NCBI RefSeq assembly: GCF_000934545.1
Contig: NZ_CP010554.1
Location: 248,001 to 312,000, forward strand
DNA length: 64,000 nucleotides
From: Rugosibacter aromaticivorans
GTDB lineage: Bacteria; Pseudomonadota; Gammaproteobacteria; Burkholderiales; Rhodocyclaceae
Direction: 5' to 3'
Part shown: positions 52,436 through 60,992 of the stretch, in pieces
Layout of the letters: each line of letters begins with the position of its first letter
Numbering within the stretch: the stretch's first letter is position 1
Notes under the pieces: model-generated
Databases searched by the model: none
What the model saw: the letters and a program-made list of their open reading frames with translations, nothing else
What the model was told of the DNA's origin: nothing
Program-made: the position numbers and the translations under genes

Positions 52436-53458
52436 TTAAGGGTAAAAAAAATACAGTCGATAGCCATTTGCAATCAGCGGATCGATGTCAATGACAAGAT
52501 TTATGGCGATATCCGCGTTGGGTAGCATACCGCTGGCAATGGGAGTCAGCGGACGCAGATAGGCAGCGGGGGGTAGCACTTTGCGGAGAATGGCTTTGTC
52601 TGCAATGTCTGTCAGGGTTAGCTCAAGATGCGGGAACTGTTGACTGAATGCGGCGCGGTTTTTCAGGGTGGCTGACACGACCAAGCGGCCTGGTTTTGTT
52701 GGATCGGGATGTAAATCCGAGTTTTCAATGCTGATTAGGTCCGCTTGGGCGGGGAGGCGGGTTGTGCAGTGAGCGATGCGGCACAGTGCGGTGATGGCAG
52801 GTTGCGCCGCCGGGAGAGTTTTTGCCAGCGAGATGTGAAAGGCAACCACGGCTTGTGCTCCCAGCGCGATGAGCAGGAGCAAACTGCCCACAATCCAGGG
52901 CCCTCGATGGGGTGAGGCAGGGCTGGGCAACTCGGCAAAGGGGCCATCCAGCAGAATGTTTGTTTGGGCTGCAAGTAATGTGCGCTCTGGCTGGCTATGC
53001 GCTGAATATTCATTCGTCGAGTTTTCATCTGCCGAGGTTTCCACAACGGCTTCCTCAGCGTCCTCCGCCGGTGAGGCATCCTCGGGTGAGGTCATCATCG
53101 AGGGCGCCTCTGCCGCGAAGCGGTAATCAACATGATCTTCAGTGTTTTTTTCGAGGTCGAGGGTGTCTCCCGGGAAAACCACGAACTCGGCAGGTTTCAT
53201 CCATTTGCTCGCCTGGTCGAATGTTTCAGATGCGTCAGGGTTAGCCGGATATTCTGGCAACTGCTGAGGAGTTTCAACGCGATCCGGCATCCTTTCCGTG
53301 GCAGGCGGGCGGGGGCCGTCTGACAAAGCATCGCGCAGTGTGTCTAGCGCATTAAACGCGTGTTGGCACTGGCCGCAACGCACACGGCCACCTTTGGCCC
53401 TGATCTGTTCAGCGGTGACGCGAAACGTGGTATCGCACGCGGGGCATTGGGTTATCAC
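52436..53458 (-). CDS. Zinc-ribbon and DUF3426 membrane protein
   Basis: A 340-residue protein. The N-terminus is a zinc ribbon (ITQCPACDTTFRVTAEQI...RCGQCQHAFNAL) of the MJ0042 type. A long acidic, low-complexity linker follows (about 50-180). A single membrane helix is at about 188-207 (GPWIVGSLLLLIALGAQAVVAFHI), and the C-terminal DUF3426 domain (about 215-340) should be periplasmic. Such proteins always sit beside prmA in betaproteobacteria, but their function is unknown. The ATG overlaps the prmA stop by four bases. Confidence 0.85.
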   Translation of the reverse strand: MITQCPACDTTFRVTAEQIRAKGGRVRCGQCQHAFNALDTLRDALSDGPRPPATERMPDRVETPQQLPEYPANPDASETFDQASKWMKPAEFVVFPGDTLDLEKNTEDHVDYRFAAEAPSMMTSPEDASPAEDAEEAVVETSADENSTNEYSAHSQPERTLLAAQTNILLDGPFAELPSPASPHRGPWIVGSLLLLIALGAQAVVAFHISLAKTLPAAQPAITALCRIAHCTTRLPAQADLISIENSDLHPDPTKPGRLVVSATLKNRAAFSQQFPHLELTLTDIADKAILRKVLPPAAYLRPLTPIASGMLPNADIAINLVIDIDPLIANGYRLYFFYP

Positions 53459-54363
53459 GCTCGGCCCTCCAGCCGCACCCAGCCTTCATGTGTTGCGCCG
53501 ACATGGAGACCGATAAAGGGCGCATAAGCCGATACCACCTGTTGCGCTTGCGCTGCCAGGATACCGGATAAGGCGAGTTTCCCGCCCGGTGCGACGCACC
53601 CCGCGAGAAGCGGCGCCAAAACGCACAAGGGATTGGTGAGAATGTTGGCTACCACCAGATCAAAGCGCTGATCAGCGTTTTGCTCAAAGGGTGCGCGCGA
53701 GTGGCGTAATTCGAGCGCCACATGGTTGGCCGTGGCGTTATCGCAGGCGGCAATCAGGGCATTGTCGTCAATATCAACACCCAACACTTGCCCGGCCCCG
53801 AGTTTTGCGGCGGCAATGGCGAGTATGCCTGAGCCGCAACCGTAGTCGAGAACGGTCTCAAGGCCTTTGACTTGCTCGGTCAGCCATTGCAAGCAAAGAA
53901 AAGTAGTTGGGTGCGAGCCTGTGCCAAATGCCAAGCCGGGGTCGAGTACCAGATTAATCGCCTGGGCATCGGGGGCGGTATGCCACGAAGGCACGATCCA
54001 CAAACGGTCGGTAATGTGAATGGGTTCAAACTGTGCCTGCGTTAGTCTTACCCAGTCTTGTTCTTCAACTTCTGTGAGTTCGATGTTGGGCAGGTCAGTG
54101 ATACCGACTTCCAGTGCGGCACGGGCAACGCGCCCTACGAGATCATCTGCTGGCTGGAACAGTGCCATGACGCGGCTCTCATTCCATAAGGGGGTGGCAG
54201 GCGAGTTAATCAGGCCATCAGGTTCGCCAAACTGCGGTGTTTCGAGATCCGTCCCGGCCAGCGCATCTTCTACGCTGACAGAAATTGCGCCTGCACCCAT
54301 CAATGCGTCTGACAGCGCATCAGCGTGAATTGCGTCAGTTTTTATCGCGATACCGAGCCACAT
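53455..54363 (-). CDS. prmA: Ribosomal protein L11 methyltransferase
   Basis: A 302-residue PrmA, which trimethylates L11 using SAM. The N-terminal L11-binding domain covers about residues 1-100 and the methyltransferase domain follows. Motif I is VLDYGCGSGILAIAAAKLG and motif IV is DLVVANILTNPLCVLAPL (NPxx type). The segment DPGLAFGTGSHPTT is diagnostic for PrmA. It begins five bases after the accC stop and is coupled to the DUF3426 gene, so accB-accC-prmA-DUF3426 form one unit. Confidence 0.93.
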   Translation of the reverse strand: MWLGIAIKTDAIHADALSDALMGAGAISVSVEDALAGTDLETPQFGEPDGLINSPATPLWNESRVMALFQPADDLVGRVARAALEVGITDLPNIELTEVEEQDWVRLTQAQFEPIHITDRLWIVPSWHTAPDAQAINLVLDPGLAFGTGSHPTTFLCLQWLTEQVKGLETVLDYGCGSGILAIAAAKLGAGQVLGVDIDDNALIAACDNATANHVALELRHSRAPFEQNADQRFDLVVANILTNPLCVLAPLLAGCVAPGGKLALSGILAAQAQQVVSAYAPFIGLHVGATHEGWVRLEGRA

Positions 54364-54368
54364 TCAGG

Positions 54369-55733
54369 CTATTGCTCCTTGATGGTGGCACTTTTTTCGG
54401 CCAGTTTTTCTTCAAGGTAATGGATGCTTGTTCCGCCTTGCCGAAAGCGTTCGTCGAGCATGAGTTCTTGGTGAAGCGGGATATTGGTCTTGATGCCATT
54501 CACCATCATTTCAGAGAGCGCGATGCTCATGCGAGCGATTGCTTGTTCGCGGGTGTGGCCAGTACTGATGACTTTGCCGATCATGGAATCATAGTGGGGC
54601 GGCACGTTATAACCCGAGTAGGCGTGCGAATCAACGCGAATGCCTGGCCCGCCAGGGGGATGCCAGGTGTCGATCTTGCCGGGGGAGGGGGTGAATTTGA
54701 AGGGGTCTTCGGCATTAATGCGGCATTCAAGGGCGTGGCCACGAATTTCAACATCACGTTGTTTAAAGTGCAGTTTTTCGCCTGCGGCAATGTGTAATTG
54801 CGCTTGAACAATATCGATGCCGGTGACTTGTTCAGTTACCGGATGTTCGACTTGAACGCGAGTGTTCATTTCGATGAAAAAGAATTTTCCGTTTTCGTAA
54901 AGAAACTCGAAAGTGCCTGCGCCACGATAATGGATCCGCCGACATGCTTCAGCACATCGCTCGCCAAGCGTTGCAATAAGACGTCGGTTGATGCCAGGCG
55001 CCGGTGCTTCTTCGATCACTTTTTGGTGCCGACGCTGCATGGAGCAATCGCGTTCCCCCAGATAAATAGCGTTGTCATAAGCGTCCGCCAGTACCTGAAT
55101 TTCTATGTGGCGCGGGTTTTCCAGGAACTTCTCCATGTAAACCGTGGAGTTGTTGAAGGCCGCCCCGGCCTCGCCGCGCGTCATGGTGACGGCGTTGAGT
55201 AACGCAGCTTCGGTGTGGACAACGCGCATGCCCCGTCCGCCGCCGCCGCCAGCTGCTTTGATAATCACCGGGTAGCCTACGGCACGTGCGATTTTAGTGA
55301 TCTCTTTTGGGTCGTCAGGCAGCGCGCCGTCAGAGCCGGGAACGCAGGGTACGCCGGCTTCTTTCATGGTGTGTTTAGCACTGACCTTGTCGCCCATGAG
55401 CCGTATGGTTTCCGGACGCGGACCAATGAAGGCGAAGCCGGATTTTTCTACCCGCTCAGCAAAGTCCGCGTTTTCTGACAGAAAGCCGTAGCCGGGGTGA
55501 ATCGCTTCGGCGTCGGTGACTTCAGCAGCGGAAATAATCGCCGGGACATTAAGGTAACTTAAAGCCGAAGCGGCTGGGCCGATGCATACGGATTCATCAG
55601 CGAGCTTGACGTATTTTGCCTCGGTATCGGCTTCGGAATGTACAGCGACGGTGCGTACACCCAGCTCGCGACAGGCACGCAGGATACGCAGGGCAATTTC
55701 CCCGCGATTGGCAATGAGAACTTTACCGAACAT
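54369..55733 (-). CDS. accC: Acetyl-CoA carboxylase biotin carboxylase
   Basis: A 454-residue AccC that carboxylates biotin on AccB using ATP and bicarbonate in the first step of fatty acid synthesis. Features: [37 protein letters not shown] for [23 protein letters not shown], and [20 protein letters not shown] for the catalytic region. The peptide [13 protein letters not shown] is the natural sequence at the site where LiuD has KVGAGET. It follows accB by five bases. Length is normal for the family. Confidence 0.96.
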   Translation of the reverse strand: MFGKVLIANRGEIALRILRACRELGVRTVAVHSEADTEAKYVKLADESVCIGPAASALSYLNVPAIISAAEVTDAEAIHPGYGFLSENADFAERVEKSGFAFIGPRPETIRLMGDKVSAKHTMKEAGVPCVPGSDGALPDDPKEITKIARAVGYPVIIKAAGGGGGRGMRVVHTEAALLNAVTMTRGEAGAAFNNSTVYMEKFLENPRHIEIQVLADAYDNAIYLGERDCSMQRRHQKVIEEAPAPGINRRLIATLGERCAEACRRIHYRGAGTFEFLYENGKFFFIEMNTRVQVEHPVTEQVTGIDIVQAQLHIAAGEKLHFKQRDVEIRGHALECRINAEDPFKFTPSPGKIDTWHPPGGPGIRVDSHAYSGYNVPPHYDSMIGKVISTGHTREQAIARMSIALSEMMVNGIKTNIPLHQELMLDERFRQGGTSIHYLEEKLAEKSATIKEQ

Positions 55734-55738
55734 AGTGG

Positions 55739-56230
55739 TCAGCTGATCACGAACAGTGGTTGGCCGTATTCCACGGCTTGGCCATTTTCGACCAGGATGG
55801 CGGTGACGGTGCCAGAGACGTCGGATTCAATTTCGTTCATTAATTTCATGGCTTCGATGATGCAGAGTGTTTGTCCTGCTTTTACCGCTTGCCCAACCTC
55901 AACAAACGAGGGCGAATCCGGGCCGCCGGCGCGATAAAAAGTGCCAACCATGGGCGCTTTGAGCTTATGGCCGGTATCCGCTTCCGTAGCCGCCGCGCTG
56001 CTCGCGGCTGAAGAAGTCGGTGCTGGTGATACGGCGGCTGAGGCGTGATCACCATTCATCGGGCTACCGTAACCACCTGCGTTTGCCATTGGCATGCTGA
56101 CCATGGTGGTTTGCGGCGTGGGTAAGTGCTTGGCGATGCGAATTTTCTCTTCGCCTTCGCTGATTTCAAGCTCGGAAATACCGGAGTTTTGTACAAGATC
56201 AATCAAGGTCTTGAGTTTTCTCAGGTCCAT
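55739..56230 (-). CDS. accB: Acetyl-CoA carboxylase biotin carboxyl carrier protein
   Basis: A 163-residue AccB. Residues 1-30 ([23 protein letters not shown]) are the dimerisation-like N-terminus. A flexible Ala/Pro/Ser linker covers about 45-85. The biotinyl domain starts at about 88 ([24 protein letters not shown]), with the biotin lysine in [13 protein letters not shown]. In the linker, residues about 64-73 (VSPAPTSS) are encoded by a dispersed-element copy in the opposite orientation to those giving KVGAGDT, in a place where length is free to vary. BirA encoded at 48.4 kb is its expected ligase. accB leads the operon accB-accC-prmA. Confidence 0.94.
   Translation of the reverse strand: MDLRKLKTLIDLVQNSGISELEISEGEEKIRIAKHLPTPQTTMVSMPMANAGGYGSPMNGDHASAAVSPAPTSSAASSAAATEADTGHKLKAPMVGTFYRAGGPDSPSFVEVGQAVKAGQTLCIIEAMKLMNEIESDVSGTVTAILVENGQAVEYGQPLFVIS
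56011..56037 (+). repeat. Dispersed element core in accB, antisense to the gene
   Basis: AAGAAGTCGGTGCTGGTGAT plus ACGGCGG, with two substitutions in the core. The gene on the minus strand reads it as AVSPAPTSS. Confidence 0.75.
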
Positions 56231-56269
56231 AGACGGGTTCCTTTCGGGGTTTGATAGATGAATGTGGGG

Positions 56270-56299
56270 CGCATCACCAGTATTTGCACTGGTGATGCG
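56270..56299. other. Perfect 12-bp hairpin between aroQ and accB
   Basis: CGCATCACCAGT-6 nt-ACTGGTGATGCG. No T-run follows on either strand. It lies between aroQ (upstream) and accB reading on the minus strand? Both genes are on the minus strand, so it would be in the aroQ leader region after accB has started further left; it could be a processing or attenuation structure. The arm contains ATCACCAG, also found in the dispersed element. Confidence 0.6.
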
Positions 56300-56313
56300 A
56301 TCCTGTGCGGGGC

Positions 56314-56805
56314 TTAAGTTGTGGCGTTTAGCCGCATTAATGCAGCTTCCAGAGCCAGGGTGTAGCCCTGAGCGCCAAGGCCCGCGATGACGCCCGTTGC
56401 AATGTCGGAAAAATACGAATGCCGACGAAACGATTCGCGTGAGTGAATGTTCGAAAGATGCACCTCGATAAAAGGGATGGCGACTGCCACCAGGGCATCC
56501 CGTAAGGCAACGCTGGTATGTGTGTATGCAGCGGGATTGATAATAATGAATGTGACCCCTTGCTCGCGGGCGGATTGCACGCGGTCAATCAATTCGCCCT
56601 CGTGGTTGCTTTGAAAGCTTTCCAGGCGGACGCCATTCGCGCGTGCCTGAGTTTCCATCGCGGCGTGAATATCGGCGAGCGTCGTGTGACCATAGATTGC
56701 GGGTTCACGTGTGCCAAGTAGATTCAAATTGGGCCCGTGAAGCACGAGAATCACCGAATTTTGTTTTTCGCCAGTTTCGCTTTTGCTGTGCTTTTGCGTC
56801 GTCAT
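56314..56805 (-). CDS. aroQ: Type II 3-dehydroquinate dehydratase
   Basis: A 163-residue type II dehydroquinase of the shikimate pathway. Signatures are [20 protein letters not shown] at the start, [33 protein letters not shown] with the catalytic region, and [25 protein letters not shown]. The enzyme forms a dodecamer and makes 3-dehydroshikimate. The order aroQ-accB-accC on one strand is common in proteobacteria. The first 18 residues are a variable extension before the family start; an internal start would remove them, but the annotated ATG is plausible. Confidence 0.94.
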   Translation of the reverse strand: MTTQKHSKSETGEKQNSVILVLHGPNLNLLGTREPAIYGHTTLADIHAAMETQARANGVRLESFQSNHEGELIDRVQSAREQGVTFIIINPAAYTHTSVALRDALVAVAIPFIEVHLSNIHSRESFRRHSYFSDIATGVIAGLGAQGYTLALEAALMRLNATT

Positions 56806-56844
56806 GGGCGCAAGTTTGCCGCAAATGACTACCGTTTGTCTAGT

Positions 56845-57405
56845 CTATTGTTTAAGTAAAGCGTTCAGGCGAGCCTCAAGTTCGTCTTCGCTGAAACGCC
56901 CGATCTTGACAGAATCAAGCTGTCCTTGGCGCGTAATGAGGACGGTAAACGGGAGTGCTTGCGACATATTTCCGAGGGCCTCACTCAGGCTCATGGCGTC
57001 CGGTGAGCCCATCAGCAGCGGGTAGGTTATTTTTTCAATTGACTGATATTCGCGCACCTTATCCACGCTATCAATGCTGATGCCAACAAATTGCAGACCT
57101 TTGTCTTTATATTTTGTTTGCAAGTTGGAGAACATCGGCATTTCTTCGCGACAGGGTGGGCACCAAGTAGCCCAGAAATTAATTACGAGTACCTTGCCGT
57201 GCCAAGCGGCCAGGGTTTGCCATTGACCTTCAGTGCTTGCAAAGGATGTGCGCAGTAAACTGTTGACCACGGGCTGCGTTGAGGTCCCTGAAGGTTGCCG
57301 TGAGGGGTCAGGCGCGTGCCGTTCGCGACTAATCAAATAACCAGAGCTGCCTGCAGCGATGGCAATTACTGCCAGCAATAGAAAGCGAACCAGTCGATTT
57401 TGCAT
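56845..57405 (-). CDS. TlpA/ResA-type thioredoxin-family protein
   Basis: A 186-residue membrane-anchored thioredoxin-fold protein. One N-terminal helix (about residues 5-24, LVRFLLLAVIAIAAGSSGYL) anchors it facing the periplasm. The redox motif WCPPC is in NFWATWCPPCREEMPMF, followed by LQFVGISIDSVDKVREY, typical of TlpA/ResA. It probably reduces disulfides for cytochrome c maturation or copper-site assembly, which would suit the oxidase operon further along. It lies between aroQ and a conserved hypothetical gene on the same strand. Confidence 0.88.
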   Translation of the reverse strand: MQNRLVRFLLLAVIAIAAGSSGYLISRERHAPDPSRQPSGTSTQPVVNSLLRTSFASTEGQWQTLAAWHGKVLVINFWATWCPPCREEMPMFSNLQTKYKDKGLQFVGISIDSVDKVREYQSIEKITYPLLMGSPDAMSLSEALGNMSQALPFTVLITRQGQLDSVKIGRFSEDELEARLNALLKQ

Positions 57406-57407
57406 GA

Positions 57408-58037
57408 TTAAACTACCCCGTAATCAGAAGGTGCCATTGGCTGAGGTTCAGCGGTTGGCGAGTTAGCTAAAAGTGTTTTTACTTCTGACATGGCAGCGCT
57501 GGGCGCTGCGCCATGCCTTCTTTGGCCTGAAAAAACATCCACCAGAACTAGGGTGTCATCAATATCTAAAACAAACCGATCTTCCGGGCCTCTAGGGTTT
57601 TGGTGCAGGAGGGGTTCAGTATCGAAGGTGATTTGGTTGGTCAGTAGCCAGATTTCTACATCTTTGCTGCTGTCAGCTACTAACTGCAGGTGAATGGGCG
57701 AATAACGAGCTGCTGTGCCATCCAGTACGGCACCCGTCAGGCGGGGTTGAAATTCATTCAATAATTGCATGGCGCGCAGGGCTGTTTGGCGCAGCGCTTG
57801 CAAGCGATCGTTTTGTTCATCTTCCTGGTAAATCAATTGGTACGCACGAAGTTCGATTTGCACTTCTTCATTGGTAGGCAGGCCTTCGCCATTTTCTGCG
57901 CCAAGGCTACGAGCAGCTTTGCGTTTCGCTGCGGCGTAATCGGTTAATCCATCCTCAGCCATCAAGCGTGCAGCAGCAATGGCGATCGCACGACGCAAAT
58001 GGCGAGAATCGGCAGGTGCAGGCTTACGACGCGGCAT
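57408..58037 (-). CDS. Conserved hypothetical protein next to mpl
   Basis: A 209-residue protein I do not recognise with certainty. The basic N-terminus (MPRRKPAPADSRHLRRAIAIAAARLMAEDGLTDYAAAKRKAARSLG) has helical character. The middle (about 95-140: LTGAVLDGTAARYSPIHLQLVADSSKDVEIWLL) and DDTLVLVDVF look like a mixed alpha/beta domain, weakly reminiscent of small nucleotidyltransferase folds, but the catalytic motif is not evident. No membrane helix or signal peptide. It is divergent from mpl with 50 bases between and two bases before the thioredoxin-like gene, so it is probably co-transcribed with that gene. Confidence 0.65.
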   Translation of the reverse strand: MPRRKPAPADSRHLRRAIAIAAARLMAEDGLTDYAAAKRKAARSLGAENGEGLPTNEEVQIELRAYQLIYQEDEQNDRLQALRQTALRAMQLLNEFQPRLTGAVLDGTAARYSPIHLQLVADSSKDVEIWLLTNQITFDTEPLLHQNPRGPEDRFVLDIDDTLVLVDVFSGQRRHGAAPSAAMSEVKTLLANSPTAEPQPMAPSDYGVV

Positions 58038-58087
58038 AAGAAGGCCAAGGGTTAGAATTCGCAGATATTATTTCACGGAACGGCTGT

Positions 58088-59470
58088 ATGCATATTCATA
58101 TTCTTGGCATCGGTGGCACCTTTATGGGTGGGGTCGCTTTGTTGGCAAGGGCAGCCGGGCATCGCGTGACAGGCTGTGACGCGAATGTGTACCCTCCGAT
58201 GAGTACGCAATTAGTCGATCAAGGCATTGCGCTGACAGAAGGGTTTAGCGCGGACCAACTAGATTTAAACCCTGATCTTTATGTCATTGGCAATGCAGTT
58301 TCGCGTGGCAATCCGTTGCTGGAGGCTTTGCTTGACCGCAATTTGCCTTACGTGTCAGGCCCCCAGTGGCTGGCCGATAATATTTTGCGTGACCGTTGGG
58401 TAATTGGTGTTGCGGGCACGCACGGCAAAACGACGACAACATCAATTCTCACGTGGATTCTGGAAGTCGCGGGACTCAACCCTTCATTTCTTATCGGCGG
58501 TGTACCGGCTAATTTTGGTGTGTCGGCACGACTCACCGATTCCCCATTTTTTGTCATTGAGGCCGATGAATACGATACGGCATTTTGTGACAAGCGATCC
58601 AAGTTTGTGCATTACCACCCACGCACGGTGATTCTGAACAACCTTGAATTTGATCATGCTGATATTTTTGCGGATCTTGCTGCGATCGAGACCCAGTTTC
58701 ACCATTTGGTGCGCACGGTGCCGGGTAATGGGTTGATTGTGGTAAATCGGGATGACGATACGCTAGCGCGGGTGCTCTCTCGTGGGTGCTGGACACCTGT
58801 GGAATGGTTTAACGATATGCAAGGCGATGGATGGCATGCGAGTGAGGCCGGGAGTGCTCGCTCAAGTGAGGTTGTTGCCGACAGCGGCTTTGATGTGTTT
58901 CTCGCGGGTAAACTGCAAGGATGTGTCCCTGCGTTTGCCTTGCCCGGAAGGCACAACCGTGCCAATGCGCTAGCCGCCCTTGCAGGGGTGCGCCATGCGG
59001 GCGTTCCTGTCGATGTTGGCTTGCAGGCCCTGGCAACGTTTCAAGGGGTAAAACGACGGTTAGAGATTCGTGGTGTTGTCCGCGGCGTTACGGTTATTGA
59101 CGATTTTGCACACCATCCCACGGCAATTCGCGCCACTTTGGAGGGTTTGCGGCAGCGCGTAGGCTCGGCGCGCATTCTCGCTGTGCTCGAACCCCGCTCA
59201 AACACCATGAAGCTCGGTACGATGTCGGCGCAATTGTCGGGTAGCCTTGAAGGTGCCGACCAGATTTTTTGCTATGCACATAAGCTGGGCTGGGATGTGG
59301 GCGCGGCGTTGGCACCGCTTGGTAGCAAAGCGCAATGTTTTGAGGATATCGAGCAACTTGTTTTATCCGTTGTTGCTAGCGCGCGCGAAGATGATTGTGT
59401 TTTAGTCATGAGTAACGGAGGGTTTGCTGGTGTGCATGATCGCCTGCTGCAGGCGCTCGGTAATCCGTAG
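58088..59470 (+). CDS. mpl: UDP-MurNAc:L-Ala-gamma-D-Glu-meso-DAP ligase
   Basis: A 460-residue Mur ligase of peptidoglycan recycling, attaching the recovered tripeptide to UDP-MurNAc. Domain 1 starts with MHIHILGIGGTFMGGVALLARAAGH. The ATP loop is VAGTHGKTTTTSIL near residue 110, followed by FFVIEADEYDTAFCDKRSKF, which is diagnostic for Mpl against MurC. The last domain has VIDDFAHHPTAIRATL and AVLEPRSNTMKLGTM. Length agrees with the family. It is transcribed alone, divergent from the hypothetical gene. Confidence 0.94.
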   Translation: MHIHILGIGGTFMGGVALLARAAGHRVTGCDANVYPPMSTQLVDQGIALTEGFSADQLDLNPDLYVIGNAVSRGNPLLEALLDRNLPYVSGPQWLADNILRDRWVIGVAGTHGKTTTTSILTWILEVAGLNPSFLIGGVPANFGVSARLTDSPFFVIEADEYDTAFCDKRSKFVHYHPRTVILNNLEFDHADIFADLAAIETQFHHLVRTVPGNGLIVVNRDDDTLARVLSRGCWTPVEWFNDMQGDGWHASEAGSARSSEVVADSGFDVFLAGKLQGCVPAFALPGRHNRANALAALAGVRHAGVPVDVGLQALATFQGVKRRLEIRGVVRGVTVIDDFAHHPTAIRATLEGLRQRVGSARILAVLEPRSNTMKLGTMSAQLSGSLEGADQIFCYAHKLGWDVGAALAPLGSKAQCFEDIEQLVLSVVASAREDDCVLVMSNGGFAGVHDRLLQALGNP

Positions 59471-59774
59471 GCGAAAAAAACAGTAACTCAGCAAGGATAA
59501 ACACGTCGTTACCGCGAAGAAAGTGTTTTGACAGGATAATTTGTGTGCCCCACTGGGCAAGCTAGAAAGCCATGATAAACTGCGCACCAATTTTTTGGGA
59601 TTGATCTGTGTCAAAAACCGTTGCCACAATAGTTAAATAACTTAACGCATAGTTTTTGATAACAAATTAAAAGTATTTGCGCCAGATGGACGGCGAGTTT
59701 TTGTTCTTAATGATTGAGGCGGTATTTAACTTACTGTTTCAAAAAGGTTTGTTCTTGATATAAGAGGTTTAAAG
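59471..59774 (+). promoter_or_regulatory. Leader and promoter region of the cytochrome oxidase operon
   Basis: About 300 AT-rich bases without an open frame of note. A symmetric FNR-like site is at 59601-59614. Several T- and A-rich stretches near 59640-59720 could hold a sigma-70 promoter, but none stands out. Confidence 0.5.
59601..59614. promoter_or_regulatory. FNR/ANR-like box upstream of coxB
   Basis: TTGAT-CTGT-GTCAA matches the TTGAT-N4-ATCAA consensus in nine of ten fixed positions, 160 bases before the coxB ATG. Oxygen-dependent control, probably repression, would make sense; it is inference. Confidence 0.5.
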
Positions 59775-60917
59775 ATGACCAGAGCAGCGCAAAAGGTGGG
59801 GGTGTCACGTCTGGCCGGTGGGATGATGTTAGCCATGCTGACGCAAATCGCAAATGCGGCTTACCAGGTTAACTTTCAGGAGCCAGCGACCAAGCTGGCC
59901 CAGACGGTGTACGACCTGCACATGATGATGATGTATGTCTGTGGTGCTATTTTTGTCGGTGTTTTCGGTGTGATGTTCTACTCCATCGTGAGGCATCGCA
60001 AGGCGCCAGGTCGAGTTGCTGCCACTTTTCACGAAAATACCACGGTGGAAATTCTGTGGACGGTTATCCCAACGATTATTTTGCTCTTCATCGTGTGGCC
60101 CGTTACCAAAACCGTGGTTGCCATGCGTGATGCAACGAGCGCTGATATTACTATCAAGGCAACCGGGTATCAGTGGAAATGGGGTTACGACTATATTAAA
60201 GGAGAAGGCGAGGGCATCAAGTTTAAGAGCGTGCTCTCAACGCCGCGTGAGCAGATTGAAGGCAAGGCGCCCAAAGGTGAACATTACTTGCTCGAAGTGG
60301 ATAACCATGTCGTCGTGCCCGTAGGGAAAAAGATCCGTATTTTGACGACCGCCGAAGATGTGATCCACTCTTGGTTCGTGCCTGCATTTGCAGTGAAGCA
60401 GGACGCTATCCCCGGATTTATTCGTGATACATCATTTCGCGCTGAACGTGAAGGCACCTTTCGTGGTCAATGTGCCGAGCTGTGCGGTAAAGATCATGGT
60501 TTTATGCCCATCGTAGTTGACGTCGTTTCTGCAGATAAGTACAGCGACTGGGTCGCTGAACAAAAAACCAAAATGGCAGCAGTGGCTGATGATCCGGCAA
60601 AGGTGTGGACCATGGATGAATTGAAGACCCGTGGCGAATCGGTGTATGCGCAAAATTGCGCTGCCTGCCATCAGCCAACGGGTAAAGGTTTACCGCCAGC
60701 GTTCCCGGCGCTGGATGGGTCGAAAATCGCCACAGGGCCCAAGGAAGGACACTTGGATCGTGTTCTGAACGGCAAGGCAGGTACGGCAATGGCGGCATTC
60801 GGCAAACAACTCTCAGATGTGGAGATTGCAGCTGTCGTGACCTATGAACGAAATGCATGGGGCAACAAGGTCGGCGACATGGTTCAACCATCAGAAGTCA
60901 AGGCGTTGCGGCAGTGA
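59775..60917 (+). CDS. coxB: Cytochrome c oxidase subunit II with C-terminal cytochrome c domain
   Basis: A 380-residue CoxB with a signal-like N-terminus (residues about 10-30) and two membrane helices (about 52-75 and 92-112). The CuA domain has the ligands in DVIHSWFVPAFAVKQD and CAELCGKDHGFM. The C-terminal fusion (about 280-380) is a class I cytochrome c with the heme site CAACH near residue 294. This is the caa3-type layout usual for betaproteobacteria. It takes electrons from cytochrome c to the CuA centre. It leads the operon cox-ctaG-DUF2970-coxC. Confidence 0.96.
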   Translation: MTRAAQKVGVSRLAGGMMLAMLTQIANAAYQVNFQEPATKLAQTVYDLHMMMMYVCGAIFVGVFGVMFYSIVRHRKAPGRVAATFHENTTVEILWTVIPTIILLFIVWPVTKTVVAMRDATSADITIKATGYQWKWGYDYIKGEGEGIKFKSVLSTPREQIEGKAPKGEHYLLEVDNHVVVPVGKKIRILTTAEDVIHSWFVPAFAVKQDAIPGFIRDTSFRAEREGTFRGQCAELCGKDHGFMPIVVDVVSADKYSDWVAEQKTKMAAVADDPAKVWTMDELKTRGESVYAQNCAACHQPTGKGLPPAFPALDGSKIATGPKEGHLDRVLNGKAGTAMAAFGKQLSDVEIAAVVTYERNAWGNKVGDMVQPSEVKALRQ

Positions 60918-60992
60918 TTGTACGCCTGGCAAAAATATGATACCAAAGGTCCATGAAGGTCCATGCTTAATCAGGAAGATCAGGAGAATCGC

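Noticed and set aside
1465..56037. Repeat core as a DNA uptake sequence
   Set aside because: Uptake sequences are about 10-12 bases and much denser; here every good match extends over 18 or more bases with a related 3' half, which fits a mobile repeat better. A genome-wide count could reopen this.
23746..56037. Repeat copies seem frequent in biotin-related genes (liuB, liuD, birA, accB)
   Set aside because: Five or more copies lie in unrelated genes, and the window happens to be rich in biotin genes, so no functional link can be claimed.
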